Source: Moniliophthora roreri | Lineage: Eukaryota > Basidiomycota > Agaricomycetes > Agaricales > Marasmiaceae | Length of the DNA stretch: 64,000 bases | Direction of reading: 5' to 3' | Assembly (NCBI GenBank): GCA_001466705.2 | Contig: LATX02000254.1 | Location: 62,001 to 126,000, forward strand | Shown: one piece after another, positions 31,799 through 44,030 of the stretch | Layout of the letters: the number at the start of each line of letters is the position of its first letter | Numbering within the stretch: the stretch's first letter is position 1 | Made by a program: the position numbers and the translations under genes | The notes under the pieces: generated by a model | Told to the model about the DNA's origin: nothing | Database searches by the model: none | What the model saw: only the letters and a program-made list of their open reading frames with translations

Positions 31799-34700
31799 CT
31801 AGTTGTACCACTTTTCCTTCAATTTTTTCCTCCTAACCGCTGGCTTGGCGAACATGATGGCCACCACCAGTGCGAGAATTGTAATCACCAGCTGTGTCTT
31901 GTTGAAACTCTCGCTTAAGACATCGAACGTTTTGGAAGGTGCCACCCTCGTGCAGAAAAGGTCAAGCCCATAGGCAAAGACTAGAGAGGTAGACTCGAGA
32001 AGGGAGGGTGCGGTGATGATGTGACGGACTTGGGCAACCTTACAAATGACGTGCTCAGAAACTTGCTCAGCTGCACACAAGATAGACGTAGCTCACCTCA
32101 TAGTTGTGTGATAAAACTCGTCGTTGGTCGTCCGGAAGCAGTGGGTCATACTGAACCAGATACTCTTCCTGCTCCTGTGTCGTTGGTTTCCTGTTCGGTC
32201 GGCGAGGATCAAGGAATCGACGGCTCAAGCCTTGGATCTTGTGGTTGCTATTAGCAACTAATTATGAGAGAAAGGTCAGCGCAAGAACGACAGCATCACA
32301 AACAACTAACCTATAATATCCTTGCTTGTGATGCCGTATTTCGTAGACGTAGCCGCAATAGCCGTAATCCCATGGAAGTAGACAAAAGACCGTTCATACG
32401 CCGTGATATCCAAGTTCTTCTCCGAGTACGCCGATATATCGGAGCTGAGGGTACCCGTCAGATATTAACGTAGGTGAAGACTTCATGTTACGCACCTACG
32501 AATCTTTTCATCCACCTTTTTGCCTTCATACAGCTCAACACTAACCATCCTGTACCCCTTCGTTTGCCCAGTTCCCTGATACTCATCATCGTAATAGTGG
32601 TACACGAGCCAGTTCTCTGTTAAAACGGCCCTGACATCGCATGCTCCAGTGACACTAGGAACAGCAGCATGATAAACAATGCTGCCTTTGACACCATCGA
32701 CCAGGTACACTCCACAGCTACTGGACTTTGCAGTCGAAGGAGAAGCGGAATGGGGTGCAGTCAGAACGATGAACATGTGCTCGTTAAGGTACTTGTACAG
32801 TGTCGTCCTGTTTCCGAGAACCTTTCCTATGGAGGCGACCGGACCTCTAGTTGGAGGGATAATGGATTGGATATCTTCGCCTTCAGGTAGTGAGAGTGAC
32901 CATGTCGGGAAGGCCGAGTAAACGGCTGCATTTTCTTGGCCAAGGGTAGCGAATTGGTGTCCAACAACCCGGTGTGAACCTAGTTCGCTCGCACTCATAC
33001 GAAGAGGAACAGAAAGCGAAGGGGCAGCTGAAGCAAAGATGGACGCGCTAGTAGGAGTATCGGGATAGAGGTGCACCTAGATGCCCCAATCAGCGCAGAA
33101 ATCTCCGATATTCGAGAACACTGACCTTGAAGGCCTCGTCCAATACGACGACCACTTTGCCAGACGATGATTTCAGGAGGTAGGCGTCGATGACTGAGCC
33201 CGAATAGATCTTTTGGCCTTGAAGTGGTCCCCGTTGAGGAGTAGGATGTTTGGCATTTTCCCCAGTCAGCGCGTTGAAATGGTAAAGAACGACCTCTTCG
33301 TCCGCACTCTAGACGTGAGTCGGCACGTCAGTACCAGAACAAGTAGACGAATCCTGCAAACTTACCCTTCCAGTGCCCCTGTGAGCGACGAGAACCACCT
33401 CTGGCCCATCTGCATTTGCCTTTTCGCTCTCTTCCAACCCGGTACTTGCATCTCCTACAGCCTTGACCAGGAACATCTTTATGCTCTTCACTCCTGCGTT
33501 CGTCAAAGACCCACGACTAAGTAGCTTGCTCCACAAGATTTCACCATTACTCGAATCCAAACCAAATATCTTTCCCCGGGAAGTGGCCATAACAATGACT
33601 TGTCGGAAGCCAAATGTATCACGATGCAATCCCAACCCGGTTTGCTGCTTGACTGGTGCTGCAGAAGAGGTAACAGACACGTAATCACCCGTGGCGAATC
33701 TCTTGAAGAAATGGATGAGGTAGTTTGGTAAATCCTGTTCATCGAGTCACTATCGGTGAATGCCCAACGACAGCAATACTTAGGATTAGCGTACCTTGGC
33801 ATCCTTCATCTGCCTGTTCAGCCTCTGAACGAACCCTTCACCACCTTCGGAAACCGCAGAAGCACCTAGAATGTGCTCCGGGAGTTCAACGAATTCTGCT
33901 ACAGAAACCTCTGCAAGAGACTCCTCCCTGGTCCACTGAAGCTTATCTTGCTGCCAAAGCTGAATGGAGCCAGTACTGGTGGTGATTACCAGCCTACCGA
34001 GAACTTGGAACGTGCCCGGGTTCGCAGCATCCATGGCAAGCTATGTCTAGCATTAGTGGTCTCAACGACCGAGTAAACCGATGTACTCACATGAGAAATG
34101 GTACCGAACTGGTTGGTATCGAATGGGAAGGAGAAGCCTGTGATCATCCCCTTTCCGTCTGCGAGATGAGGAGCGAAGAGTTCCGCTGACGCAAACTGGT
34201 TACGTGGAGGTCAGACGGCGAAAACAGAGACGGAAAGACACAAACTTTGAGAGAATAAGACCAATACAACCTTCCAATGTATGGTTTTCCATCTTTATCC
34301 CAACCACCGGCATATACTGATTCAGAGTGCTTGTCGGTTGGTGCCTGTAATCCAAGGTCAGAACTGCACCACGGAAACAGCACGAGATGGTCACTCACGG
34401 AATCCTCAAAGTCCCAAACCAACTTGACGCCATCATTCTGCAACTTCAACGCCTGGGCGGTACCGTCAATCTTGATTCCGACGAACATCCCTTGGCTTTC
34501 CAGCCCAATGTTAACCAACTTCCTAAACATCGAGGTTCGGTACGAAGAGGCTTTTCCACCTAGCGAAGGCGTAAGAGGAAGGTGCTTGATGCTATTGCTC
34601 TCCAACCACAAAAGGTATGGTTCCCCCGTGGATGACGAAAGTGTGATGAAGTCGTTCAACCCATCCGCTACCGTAGACGGGATATGTGCGGTGGCAAGGA

Positions 34701-35490
34701 CCTCTCCAGTAGCCGGTGACAAAGCCGTGACGTGTAGGGTGTATGAAGCAAAGGATGAGGCCAGTCCAACGACATAAATTGCGTCGGAAGACACGACGAG
34801 GTTGGAGTTTATAACCAGTGAAGCTGCATCTTCAGACTTCCATGTCCACTTTTCATCGCGACCAACGAAATGGTGAACCGAATGCCCGTTCGAGAGGACG
34901 AATAAATCGGGTGTTCCGAGCGTGTCGTTCCCAAAAGCGACGCTACAACCAAGACTTCCTGGTTCGACGAGTAAGCCCGAGACTGGTTTGTGTAATTGAC
35001 GTTCCAAGAGTAGATCTCCTGTTAGTGTGTTGAAAATGCGCAAAACTGAGCCTCCCGGCCCTGAAAGACTAGCGACGACTGAGAAGAAAATGAGTTGTGG
35101 TTCGTCTAGGAGCGCATGGGCCACGTACTCCATCCATGTTTGTGAAACGATACAATTGGGTCTTCCGGTTCAAAAGTATGTCTCCAAACTTGAGAGAAAG
35201 GCATTTCAATAACATACTCAGCAAGAATAGACCCAATACGCACCTATTGTCCCATTAACTGGGCTTAAAGCTGCCAACGTATTACTCTCTGTCGCAGAGA
35301 TAACCACACTCTGCGTGTTTTTCCCTCCTACTCGGTGGAATTTCGGTGATGTTGCAATAGAGTCAACGCGTGGAATGCCCATAAAACTTTTATGCCAGTC
35401 TACGACCCCGACATCGGACTCGTGGAGAGCGAGGCATGATGATACGAGGAGTGCCGAAAGTACGGTGATTTTCTTCCAAAAACCGACCAT
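31799..35490 (-). CDS. EMC1: EMC1, ER membrane protein complex subunit 1
   Basis: Starts at 35490 with a signal peptide (MVGFWKKITVLSALLVSSCLA), then HESDVGVVDWHKSFMGIPR, the usual EMC1 beginning. A long lumenal beta-propeller region follows over many short-intron exons. The C-terminal part has YGITSKDII, LDPRRPNRKPT, EQEEYLVQYDPLLPDDEF, then RVAPSKTFDVLSESFNKTQL and a single transmembrane helix (LVITILALVVAIMFA) with a short basic cytosolic tail. This is the DUF1620 arrangement of EMC1. The EMC complex inserts tail-anchored and multipass proteins, including GPCRs, into the ER membrane. Exon borders were not all fixed by me, but no disabling change was seen. Confidence 0.9.
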
Positions 35491-35819
35491 TTTGAGGATT
35501 GAGTGTGAAAAGCACACTGAGATGCTCCAAGTCGAGCCTCAGAGCCTCTGCAAGATTGAGTGTGAAGGTAAAGGTGGTGGTGGTGAGAGACGCGCAACGT
35601 CAGCAAGTCAACACGGCCAGGCCGCCAGGATCGGACCACAACTGCAAGCAGCCTGACGCAGACCTAAGGCATCACATACAAATCCTAGTCTACATACACT
35701 TCTAATTTTTTATCAGGTACGTACGGATACTGAGCCTTGAGCTCTGACGAGCACATAAAAATACGCGAAATAATGAACAGGTTCTGCATCCAAAAATTAC
35801 ACAAACTTTGTACATTCAG
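35491..35819. other. intergenic between EMC1 and the phosphatase gene
   Basis: EMC1 promoter and phosphatase 3' region. A CACC/GGTGG-rich run at about 35573-35590 is the only distinctive feature. Confidence 0.3.
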
Positions 35820-37126
35820 CTACACAAAGTACTGCGGTACATTTCCCTGAGGTATTGTCAGCAGGACCATAGTACCGGAAAGAACCACGACTTACAATCC
35901 GTCTCGTCGCCATGCCTTTATCCCGCTCATTCTCAGGAGCAGGACCGTAAACTTCGAAAGTATTCTCCCCATTATCGTGCACTGTCATGATGCTAGCCAT
36001 GTTTCCGCATCGATAGCAGTAGTTGGGCGCAGACCAAACAGTGACAAGTTGCGAGTCAAACATGTATTTGTAGCCTTCTTGGACTAGCTGATGTGCACGA
36101 GCAATGAGCGAAAGGCCATTCACGTGGTTGAACTATGAAAGGGAATTAGCTTTCCGCTAGATAAAGTGCAGGAAGACACACCTCTCGCGTGACGTTGGCG
36201 CCAAATAGCCAACCAGCTCCTCGAGGGCTCACAGCCCAATTTTCCACGTCATCAGGATCCGACCACATAAGATCTACGGAGCGAGCATGCATCAGAATAC
36301 GTTATCATCAGGGAGAAGAGACAGACAGACCACAAAATGGACCTTCGTGGGGAATTTCGAGCGTTCGTGTGAGGGTCCGAATTTGGTCAAGTGTTCTTAT
36401 ATCGGGAGACAGGCCGCCGTGCACGCAAAGGGTTTTACCATCAATAATCTAGTGAAGCTGGTCAAAAGGGCTGGAACAAGAGAGGAAAGGCGCAACTCAC
36501 AGCTGCAAGATTGAGGTAGTCGAAAACACTACAGCAAGCCTTCCAGACCGTCGATGTTCCATACTTTTGGGTGCATTCGTCTACAATATATCAAATCAGC
36601 GAACAAGGTAATCCAGATAGAAAGGTGCCGTACCATAGAACCCGTACACCTGCGTAATTTGTCTACTTTCGTGATTACCGCGCAGGAGCACAACTCTATC
36701 AGGATATCTGATGACCGCTTGTCAGTAAACCTTCCAAGAACCTTCATTCTTGCGTACTGACCTCGCTTTCAAAACGAACAACAGCGACACCGTCTCCAAA
36801 CTATAATGCCCTCTATCCACAAAGTCACCCTAAATCCAACACCTCAACCTCAGCCGTCAAAAGCATTCCAGACATAACCACATACGTGCCATGAAAATAT
36901 AGCTAGTATCTGGAACGTCTCCTCCCTTTCTCAACAGCTCTAATAAATCCCAAAATTGACCATGAATGTCACCGCAGATTGTGACAGGCGATGAGACCGG
37001 TTGGATAGTTGATTCTTCCATGAGCAGGGCTCGGACTCGTTCGCAAAGAATCTTCATTTCATGTTCTTGGAGGTATTTGCATTCTTTGAGCTGGGTTATC
37101 CATCGGTCGGGGTCGTAGAGGGGCAT
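35820..37126 (-). CDS. PP2A-family serine/threonine phosphatase catalytic subunit, PP6/Sit4 type
   Basis: Starts at 37126 with [20 protein letters not shown]. Catalytic blocks in order: [20 protein letters not shown] (metal ligands of GDIHG), the GDFVDRG-type exon, RGNHESR-type exon, the [15 protein letters not shown] block, [38 protein letters not shown] and [14 protein letters not shown]. The [13 protein letters not shown] and [15 protein letters not shown] wording fits PP6/Sit4 better than PP2A or PP4. A last small exon after an intron gives a C-terminus QYFV, a variant of the usual (D/P)YFL tail that is carboxymethylated in PP2A-like enzymes. Sit4/PP6 acts with SAPS subunits in cell-cycle and TOR control. 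Several short introns. Confidence 0.88.
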
Positions 37127-37614
37127 CGTGGTGGAGGTTGGATGAGAGCAGAAAACTGCGGTCTCGGTCACCCGCCGCCGGTCCATCCGTAAAGGGAATC
37201 CCCACGGCGCCTCCGAACACTTTGTTGGCCAGCAACCACCACAAGCGCCTAAATTCTGAATCACTTCTGGTACTCTAAAATCATAACCACAGCGTTTCCA
37301 AGACCCCGCAATACGGAGGATTTCGCCAGCCGGGTTTAAGCCGGGATTTGATTTCGGAACTCATAAGAGGCGCATGTGAGCGTCATAGAATGACAGTTTT
37401 TCTTAGTAGCAAGTAGCTAACGCAACCTGCAAGGTTTTACCAGCATGCTTTCTTGCTGGGAAGATCAAGGATCTGCTCCGGGAACTGGAGTTCCCTTCGC
37501 ATCTCATCAGAGACTTATATCTTTGAATCTGTCAGTAACTCATGCGTATGGCGAGATAACATAGGATGCACGGCCTCCATTCCGAATCCTACCTTCTGCG
37601 AAAATCAAGCGAAA
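37127..37614. other. divergent intergenic region, phosphatase and receptor 3
   Basis: Between divergently transcribed genes; presumably promoters. No ORF or CaaX candidate recognised. Confidence 0.3.
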
Positions 37615-38735
37615 ATGCTGGACTACTCGATAATATACCCTAATGCCGTGCCTCTTATCCTCGCGGCTCTTGGCTTCATCACAGCAGCATCAATACGCCT
37701 ACCCGGGCCTTGGAATCTACTGGTAAGTCGTTGTCTCTTGGGATTTGATGGAACAATCACTCATCAGGGTTTATGCCTATGCAGCCTGGAACGCCGACGC
37801 ACGTCCTTTGTGTGGACCGCTTTGGCTTGTCTTGTCTAAACCGATTTGTTAGTTCCATCGTTCGGGCTGGCAGCGCGGTCAATAGAACACCCATTTGGTG
37901 CGGTATTTGTGAGTAGTTCCTCCTTGCTTTGCGAATCATAATCAGCTTCGGTGATGGATCTTCATCCCAGATCAGAGTGAGCATTGGGTCGTGCTCTAGG
38001 CCCCCGGCTTCTTCCCTTTACATCAACCGTCGGATCTACAACAAGAGGCTCAGCACAATGCCTTCTCTGTAACTCAATGAGGAGTAAGTAAAGCTCTTCC
38101 ATAAGATTGAAGGTGTTCACTGATTGTTCTTGCGAAGCGACTTCGAACTGTCTGCGAGGAACTGGCTATAGACCTCGGAATACCGGTAATACACATGACC
38201 CTGCGTTCGCACAGAAACTTAAAAAATCCTCGCAAAGCTAACCACTTTAGGACTATAGATCATATCCCGCAAAGCCACCAATCCGATGCACATAGAGAAG
38301 TCGGTTGCCACACTTTTCCGTGTCACAGCGCTTCGGTGTCCGTTCTTCTCTACTCGACGTGGTCTTCGACAATCGGTATTATACCAGGAGTCTATGGAAG
38401 TGCGTAGTCGTTTATAGTTTTTATTCTACGCTCTTACGGTGCCGAGCAGTCATGAACCTAATCATAATCAATGAAGCCCTATCCTGTACTCGTCCTTTTC
38501 TCTCAAAAGATGACCAGGGCTTCGACTGGAGCCACTATTGGAAGCTCCACATATTACCTTGTGTCAACGTACCAGGTGCTATGAGATTGCCCCAACGGCA
38601 GAGGATGCAAGGCCCGAGTATTACTTTTGGGTTTGTCAGGTATGTTTACTGGTCTCGGTGACTAAGACACCTAATGTTCCATTTCCAGTGCAGTGTCATC
38701 TACCGCCTTAGATTTCAGTCCAGGAACGTATGCTT
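37615..38735 (+). pseudogene. STE3-type pheromone receptor 3, broken
   Basis: Starts MLDYSIIYPNAVPLILAALG. Exon 2 begins AWNADA but then loses frame (the WTALACL, VNRTPIW blocks fall in another frame with stops). Later recognisable blocks are SLYINRRIYN, ELAIDLGIPVIHMTLR, a degraded DHIPQSHQSD block, and MNLIIINEALSCTRPFLS. After PCVNVPGAMRLPQ the similarity to transmembrane segments 6 and 7 stops, and only a trace of the C-terminal exon (VSSTALDFSP-like, about 38695) remains. A frameshift plus a deletion of the last two membrane segments make it a pseudogene. It belongs to the receptor 4/5 subfamily. Confidence 0.75.
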
Positions 38736-39605
38736 GACCGGTAGCTCGGGGGCGGCTATTGAAGCTTCGTTCAAAAAGCTTCGACCGTCGTCAAGGCCAG
38801 TGTTATCCGGTCTCGTCGTGCAGCGCCATCTCGCAATTACTAGCGGAATTGCGTACATTTTTCTCATTGCACGACTCGCCGGCCAGTCAACCTTACCCTG
38901 CAGTCATTGGGCGGGAATTACATTCACTTCAACAACCTTCCGTCGTCCCACCTATCGGGATCAGCATATGAGTACCCGTAAGTCATCAGCAAAGCGACAG
39001 ATGCTTGGCGGTTTCATGGCTTCAGATAGTGGTAATAATCCCGCTCGACCGGGCCGGCCCAAATCGTTTTTGTGGTTTGACTGATATATTCCCACCTATA
39101 CACGTTTCGCCTTGTTTGGTACATCTTTAATGCACCAGGCTGGCACGCAATAGATCACATTCAGCGTCTAGGTTTGAATATGCTCTGCATCTGGAGACGC
39201 TGAGAGGTGCACTGGAAATTCTGTATCCATCGGATCAAGCACGATGCAATCTTAGGCTCTAACCTTCAATGGACAATCAAGGTCGTCAATCATACCTCAT
39301 TTTGCGGAATCCTCACCTCAAACTGGTTTCAAACAACGCCGAAGATCGATATCATTGCGCGCTTGCGACCTCTCCAGAAGTTATGACCTTAAGTACGGCT
39401 CCGATGCAGAAATTGACGAAGACACACTGCGTATTCAGTGCATATGAGCAGTCATCAGACCAAGCCTAATAGCATTGCCTTCAATCGCACGGGAAGAACA
39501 GCAACCCGCTCGCCCATGAAAAGTTTCAGGAAGTGCCTTTCTCCAGCTCTGCACAGCACATCATTGTTATATAACTACACTTCGCTTCTCCTGGCCCGCA
39601 CGAAA
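38736..39605. other. region between receptors 3 and 4, includes duplicated promoter
   Basis: 38740-39080 is open for about 136 codons (from 38674) with no recognised similarity. About 39330-39600 resembles 42350-42590 upstream of receptor 5 (shared blocks such as CCTTAAGTAC and ATGCAGAAA), so the promoter was copied together with the receptor. No pheromone gene seen. Confidence 0.45.
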
Positions 39606-41031
39606 ATGCCAGGCACTTCGATACCGTACCCCAATTCCCTGTTTTCGTCCCTCTCATTCCTCGGGTTTGTTTTGGTGTCGACATGCCTGCCTTGGGATCT
39701 ACAGGGTATGTTCGCTATGTCTATTACCTGTAGCCCGTCACTTATCTTGGTAATCTGGTGATAAATGTGTAGCATGGAACGCCGGTGCTTGTCTCTACAT
39801 TTTGTGGACTAGCTTAGCCTGTCTCAATCAATTCGTCAATTCTGTCGTTTGGACCGGTAATGTCGTCAATAGAGCACCTATTTGGTGTGCCATCTGTCGG
39901 TATTTTCTACTTCTTTGAGAACAAAAGCATGTTTACGGACGTTCATTAGCGGCCAAGTTCATAATCGGGTCGACCTCTGCACTTCCGGCTTGTTCTCTAT
40001 GCATCAACCGCCGAGTATACATGATGCTTAGTACCAATACCTTCCCAATCACTCGGAAGGAGGTAGGTAAAGCTCTGAATATGTTTTCCCTAATTGAAAG
40101 CTGCTCTACAGCGCCTTCGAGCTCTCATTGAGGAGCTAGCTATCGGGCTAGGCATCCCTATCGTACACATGGCCCTACGTTTGTACAGCTTTTACCCTAG
40201 GATGTTCTTGCAGATTTAACTACATGGCGCTTCAGACTACGTCCCACAGGATCACACCTTTGATATACTCGAAGATATCGGGTGCTATCCATTTCCGTAT
40301 CACAATACTTGGATATCCTTCGTCCTATACTCATGCTGGCCCCTGGTAATTGGTTCGATATCAGCAATCTATAGCGGTGCGTAGTCGCATCAGTTCGCCC
40401 TTCACATTTTGACATCGTTTGGATAGTTATGAACCTAGTCATAATCAATAAAGCGTCATTGCGTGTTCATCTCTTTCTCTCAAGTGACAACAAATCGATG
40501 GATTGGGCACGCTATTGGAGGCTCACTCTGTTGGCTTGCGTACAGATGTTGACTAGCGCCGGGATATGCGCGTACTTGATGTTCTCGAGTATTCATGACA
40601 CCGAGATTTTTCCCTGGGTCAGCTGGAAACATACTCATGCTGAATTTTCGCGTGTGGGACAGATACCTGCGTCTGTGTGGCGAAACTGGCGTTCTGTTAA
40701 CTGCGTAGAAGTCAGTCGATGGACACCTGCCATGTGTGCACTTCTGTACTTTGCGATATTTGGTACAAGTCGTGAAGCCCGGAAGACCTATCGCAATGTA
40801 TATGGAATCGTCCGTTCGTTCAAATTGCGCTCCCGTCGAACAGGGCAGGTAGCAGATACTGCCCTTCAAGTGCAGGAGGGTCCAAGGCCAGGAGATCAAC
40901 TCAGTGACTATACTTCCAGGTACGTTCTGTTCACATCAAGTCCTGTCCCAGTGAGGTCTAACGCCACCAACAGTGCAGTCTCAACTGTTGTCTTAGATGT
41001 CAGCCCTGAGCATGCAGCTACTAACCTGTAA
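39606..41031 (+). CDS. STE3-type pheromone receptor 4 (GPCR)
   Basis: Exon 1 (39606-39705) MPGTSIPYPNSLFSSLSFLG... STCLPWDLQ; exon 2 AWNAGACLYILWTSLACL, NRAPIWCAI; exon 3 LPACSLCINRRVYMM; exon 4 ELAIGLGIPIVHMALR; exon 5 HTFDILEDIGCYPFPYHNTW; then MNLVIINKASLRVHLFLSSD, a DTEIFPWVSWKHTHAEF loop, EVSRWTPAMCALLYFAIFGT and a tail ending VVLDVSPEHAATNL. All splice sites I placed keep the frame and no stop is present, so it looks functional. It is closest to receptor 5, the next gene on the same strand. Expected partner: a lipopeptide pheromone of another mating type. Confidence 0.85.
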
Positions 41032-41986
41032 TTCGAAGGACTGTATACACCGAAACTACATCTCGCAGATCATCTCACTTCATAGAAATTATATTTACTT
41101 CACATCCTAGTAGACCCTATGTTATTTGATTTTTCCCCCCGTACTCTTGTCATTGCCCTATCACCACGTAAACGGGAAATAGACTCTCGATGTTGTCTAT
41201 CTCCAAAGAGCTATGAGGGCCCCCAGCAGAGAGGTCTCATATCTCAGATGACGCTTTTCGACCATCTTCAAGTTGGATCTCCAGGATTGCTCCAGGAACT
41301 GTGATATGCTCGCCGCTAGCACATCATCACCAGTTTGAGTCCCCAGCCTAGTATCGAATCAATTTGTAGAGACATTGATACGCACCGCGATGCCTGGCCA
41401 ATGATTGCAGCCTCAAAATTCGCACAGCGGCGCTTAGCGGGCGCCTTTATCCATTACTTAATAAATGAGTAAGTGCCAACGTGGAATTTGTCGCTTGCTG
41501 CTGTCGTCTTCCCCCTCCATCGGCCCCGAAGCATTTCTTCCTCTGAAAGCCATCAGCCATCATCTATTTCTGGAAATCCTTTATAGCCATATGTCGTCGA
41601 AATATGCTCTCGAGTGTACGCCGTTAAACGGTACTAACTTTCTTCAGTCCCACAGGTACCTTATACTTCTCTACCGGTAACCGGGCTAGACTTTATGTGT
41701 TCTTTACTTATCGAAACATCACAGGTTTTCGAGAAATGTGCTACCAGGACACTGCAAGCACCATCATTGAGTTTCTCCGCTGCTATTACTACCTCTGAAC
41801 CTCTTCAACACTGCGAGTTCTTCCTCTATGCGCCCATAACTCCGATCAACCTTAGTTACAGCCTCGTTTTTTCAAAGTAACACGGCCGACAGAGTCCGTA
41901 TAGGGATGCCAATTTTCAACGCCCCTTTTCTCGACAAAAAGCTCATCTCCAATATCTACATCTAACTCTACCATCTTACTGTCATT
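41032..41986. other. intergenic between receptors 4 and 5, no gene seen
   Basis: Several short frames without recognised similarity (for example 41465-41680). Part of the 3' region resembles that downstream of receptor 5 (41100-41180 versus 44080-44150), again pointing to a tandem duplication. No CaaX-ending ORF with a start codon was found. Confidence 0.4.
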
Positions 41987-42110
41987 ATGAGCTCCAAACC
42001 CTTGTTGACTCCTGGGCCCTTCTTGGATTATCCCAAGTGGCAGCGTTCCGTTCCCCTCCTTCCCCAGGCTTTGCTCTGGCGTCGAAATGTTTTTCTTGAA
42101 ACTTACAAGG
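41987..42110 (+). CDS. possible truncated first exon of an unidentified gene
   Basis: ATG at 41987 opens MSSKPLLTPGPFLDYPKWQR and runs to LLWRRNVFLETYK, followed by a GT donor (GTACGT). The composition looks genuinely coding, unlike the surroundings, and the preceding sequence resembles a promoter. No continuing exon was recognised before receptor 5, so it may be a remnant left by the receptor duplication. Family not recognised. Confidence 0.3.
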
Positions 42111-42593
42111 TACGTCAACAGGTCGGCCGACTGTTCGCCTACACTGGTGCAAACGCGGACCCATGTCTTGACAGGTACTGTAATACGGCAAATTGCAGGC
42201 GTTTCACGTTGACGTTTATACAGGAAGGTGGACCGCGGCCAGTGATCTCATCTCACCTCCTTAGCACCTTAAGATTCCCATAGGCACGCAACTATGTCGG
42301 TGATCAGCGCTGTCAATGATATGTAACCGATCCAAGCACTGCCAAAGATCAATAGTATTGCGCATATGTCAGCTTCCCGCAGCGGGAAGTGTAACCTTAA
42401 GTACAGCTTTTCTATTCAATTCTAATGCAGAAACTGACTATCCTTCACCTAATATGAAGAGAGTCATCAGATGAAGCTCAGATACAGTATCATTCTTCGG
42501 GAAGATCATCAATCCGTTCACGAATGAAGTCGGTATATAATATGGGACAGACTATGCATGCCCTGTACACTCCTGCTCCTGGCGCACAAGGAG

Positions 42594-44030
42594 ATGTTGG
42601 CTAATTCGACCCCGTATCCTAATCCCTTGTTTTCTTGCATCTCATTTCTTGGGTTCATTTTGGTATTGTTGTGTCTACCATGGAATCTATATGGTATGCC
42701 GTTTGATCTCTCGCCCAAGTCTCGAGGCCGGTTGCTCATCTCGTTCCAACTGTGTAGCATGGAACGCCGGTGCATGTCTCTACATTCTATGGACTTCCCT
42801 AGCTTGTCTCAATCAATTTGTCAATTCTGTCGTTTGGACTGGTAACGTCGTCAACAGGGCACCTGTTTGGTGCGTCATTTGTCGGTGTTTTTCAACTTCT
42901 CTGAACGGAATCATGCTTATAGCGTTTCAAATAGCGGCCAAGTTCATCATAGGGACAACCTCTGCGCTTCCGGCATGCTCTCTTTGTATCAATCGTCGAA
43001 TATACAAGATGCTCAGTACCAATACTTTTCCAATTACTCGCAAAGAGGTAAGTCAAACATTCACTCGAATGTTCTCTTCTTCGTTGAAAGTTTTTCTATA
43101 GCGGATTAGAGTCCTCACTGAGGAGCTAGCTATCGGGCTGGGTATCCCTATCGTGCACATGATTCTGCGTTTGTACAGCCCTTTCCCCAGAAAGTCCTTG
43201 CAAACCTAACCACGTCGTACTCCAGACTATGTGCCGCAAGATCATGCCTTCGATATACTTGAAGACATCGGATGCTATCCACTCCCATATCACAATACTT
43301 GGGTAACATTCGTTCTCTACTCGACTTGGCCCTTAGCATTGGGTACAATATCAGCAGTCTATGGCAGTACGTAACAATATTAGTTTGCCGTTCACATTTT
43401 GACATAGTCAGGACAGTCATGAACCTAGTCATAATCAACAAACCGTCATCACGTACTCGTTTCTTTCTCTCCAAAGACAACAAATCAATGGATTGGTCTC
43501 GCTATTGGAGGCTCACTCTGTTAGCCTGCCTCAAGATACTGGCTAGTGTCGGAATCTGCGTGTACTTGATGTACTCGAGTATCAATGAGATCGAGATGTG
43601 GCCTTGGATCAGCTGGTCAAACACACACGCCGAATTCTCGCGTATACGACAGATACCTACGTCTGTATGGCGCAGCTGGCCTACCGCAAAATGCTTTGAG
43701 CTCAGCAGATGGTCACCTGCTTTGTGTGCTTTCATATATCTCGCGATATTCGGCACATGTAGCGAAGCCCGGAAGACCTATCGTAGTGTATATGGATCCG
43801 TCCTTTTATTCAAACGTCGCTACCACACAAGAGGGGAGGCCACCGATGCCGCCCAGTCAGTGGTGGAAGATCCGCGGCCAGAAAGTCACCTCCACCCTCC
43901 TAGGTACAGTTTGCTCACGTCTGACTCTAGTGACGACTAACATACCGCCGCCAGACACAGTACAGTCTCATCTGTCGTCTTAGATATCACTTCGGGGCAT
44001 GTGGCTGCCAACATGTATGCACAACCTTAA
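42594..44030 (+). CDS. STE3-type pheromone receptor 5 (GPCR)
   Basis: ATG at 42594 (an in-frame ATG at 42558 is also possible) begins MLANSTPYPNPLFSCISFLG and ends exon 1 with LCLPWNLY. Then AWNAGACLYILWTSLACL, NRAPVWCVI, LPACSLCINRRIYKM, ELAIGLGIPIVHMILR, HAFDILEDIGCYPLPYHNTW, MNLVIINKPSSRTRFFLSKD, EIEMWPWISWSNTHAEF, ELSRWSPALCAFIYLAIFGT and a last exon with VVLDITSGHVAANM. A tandem duplicate of receptor 4 with promoter similarity. No disabling change seen. The tail between the last transmembrane segment and the final exon differs most, as usual for paralogous receptors. Confidence 0.85.
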
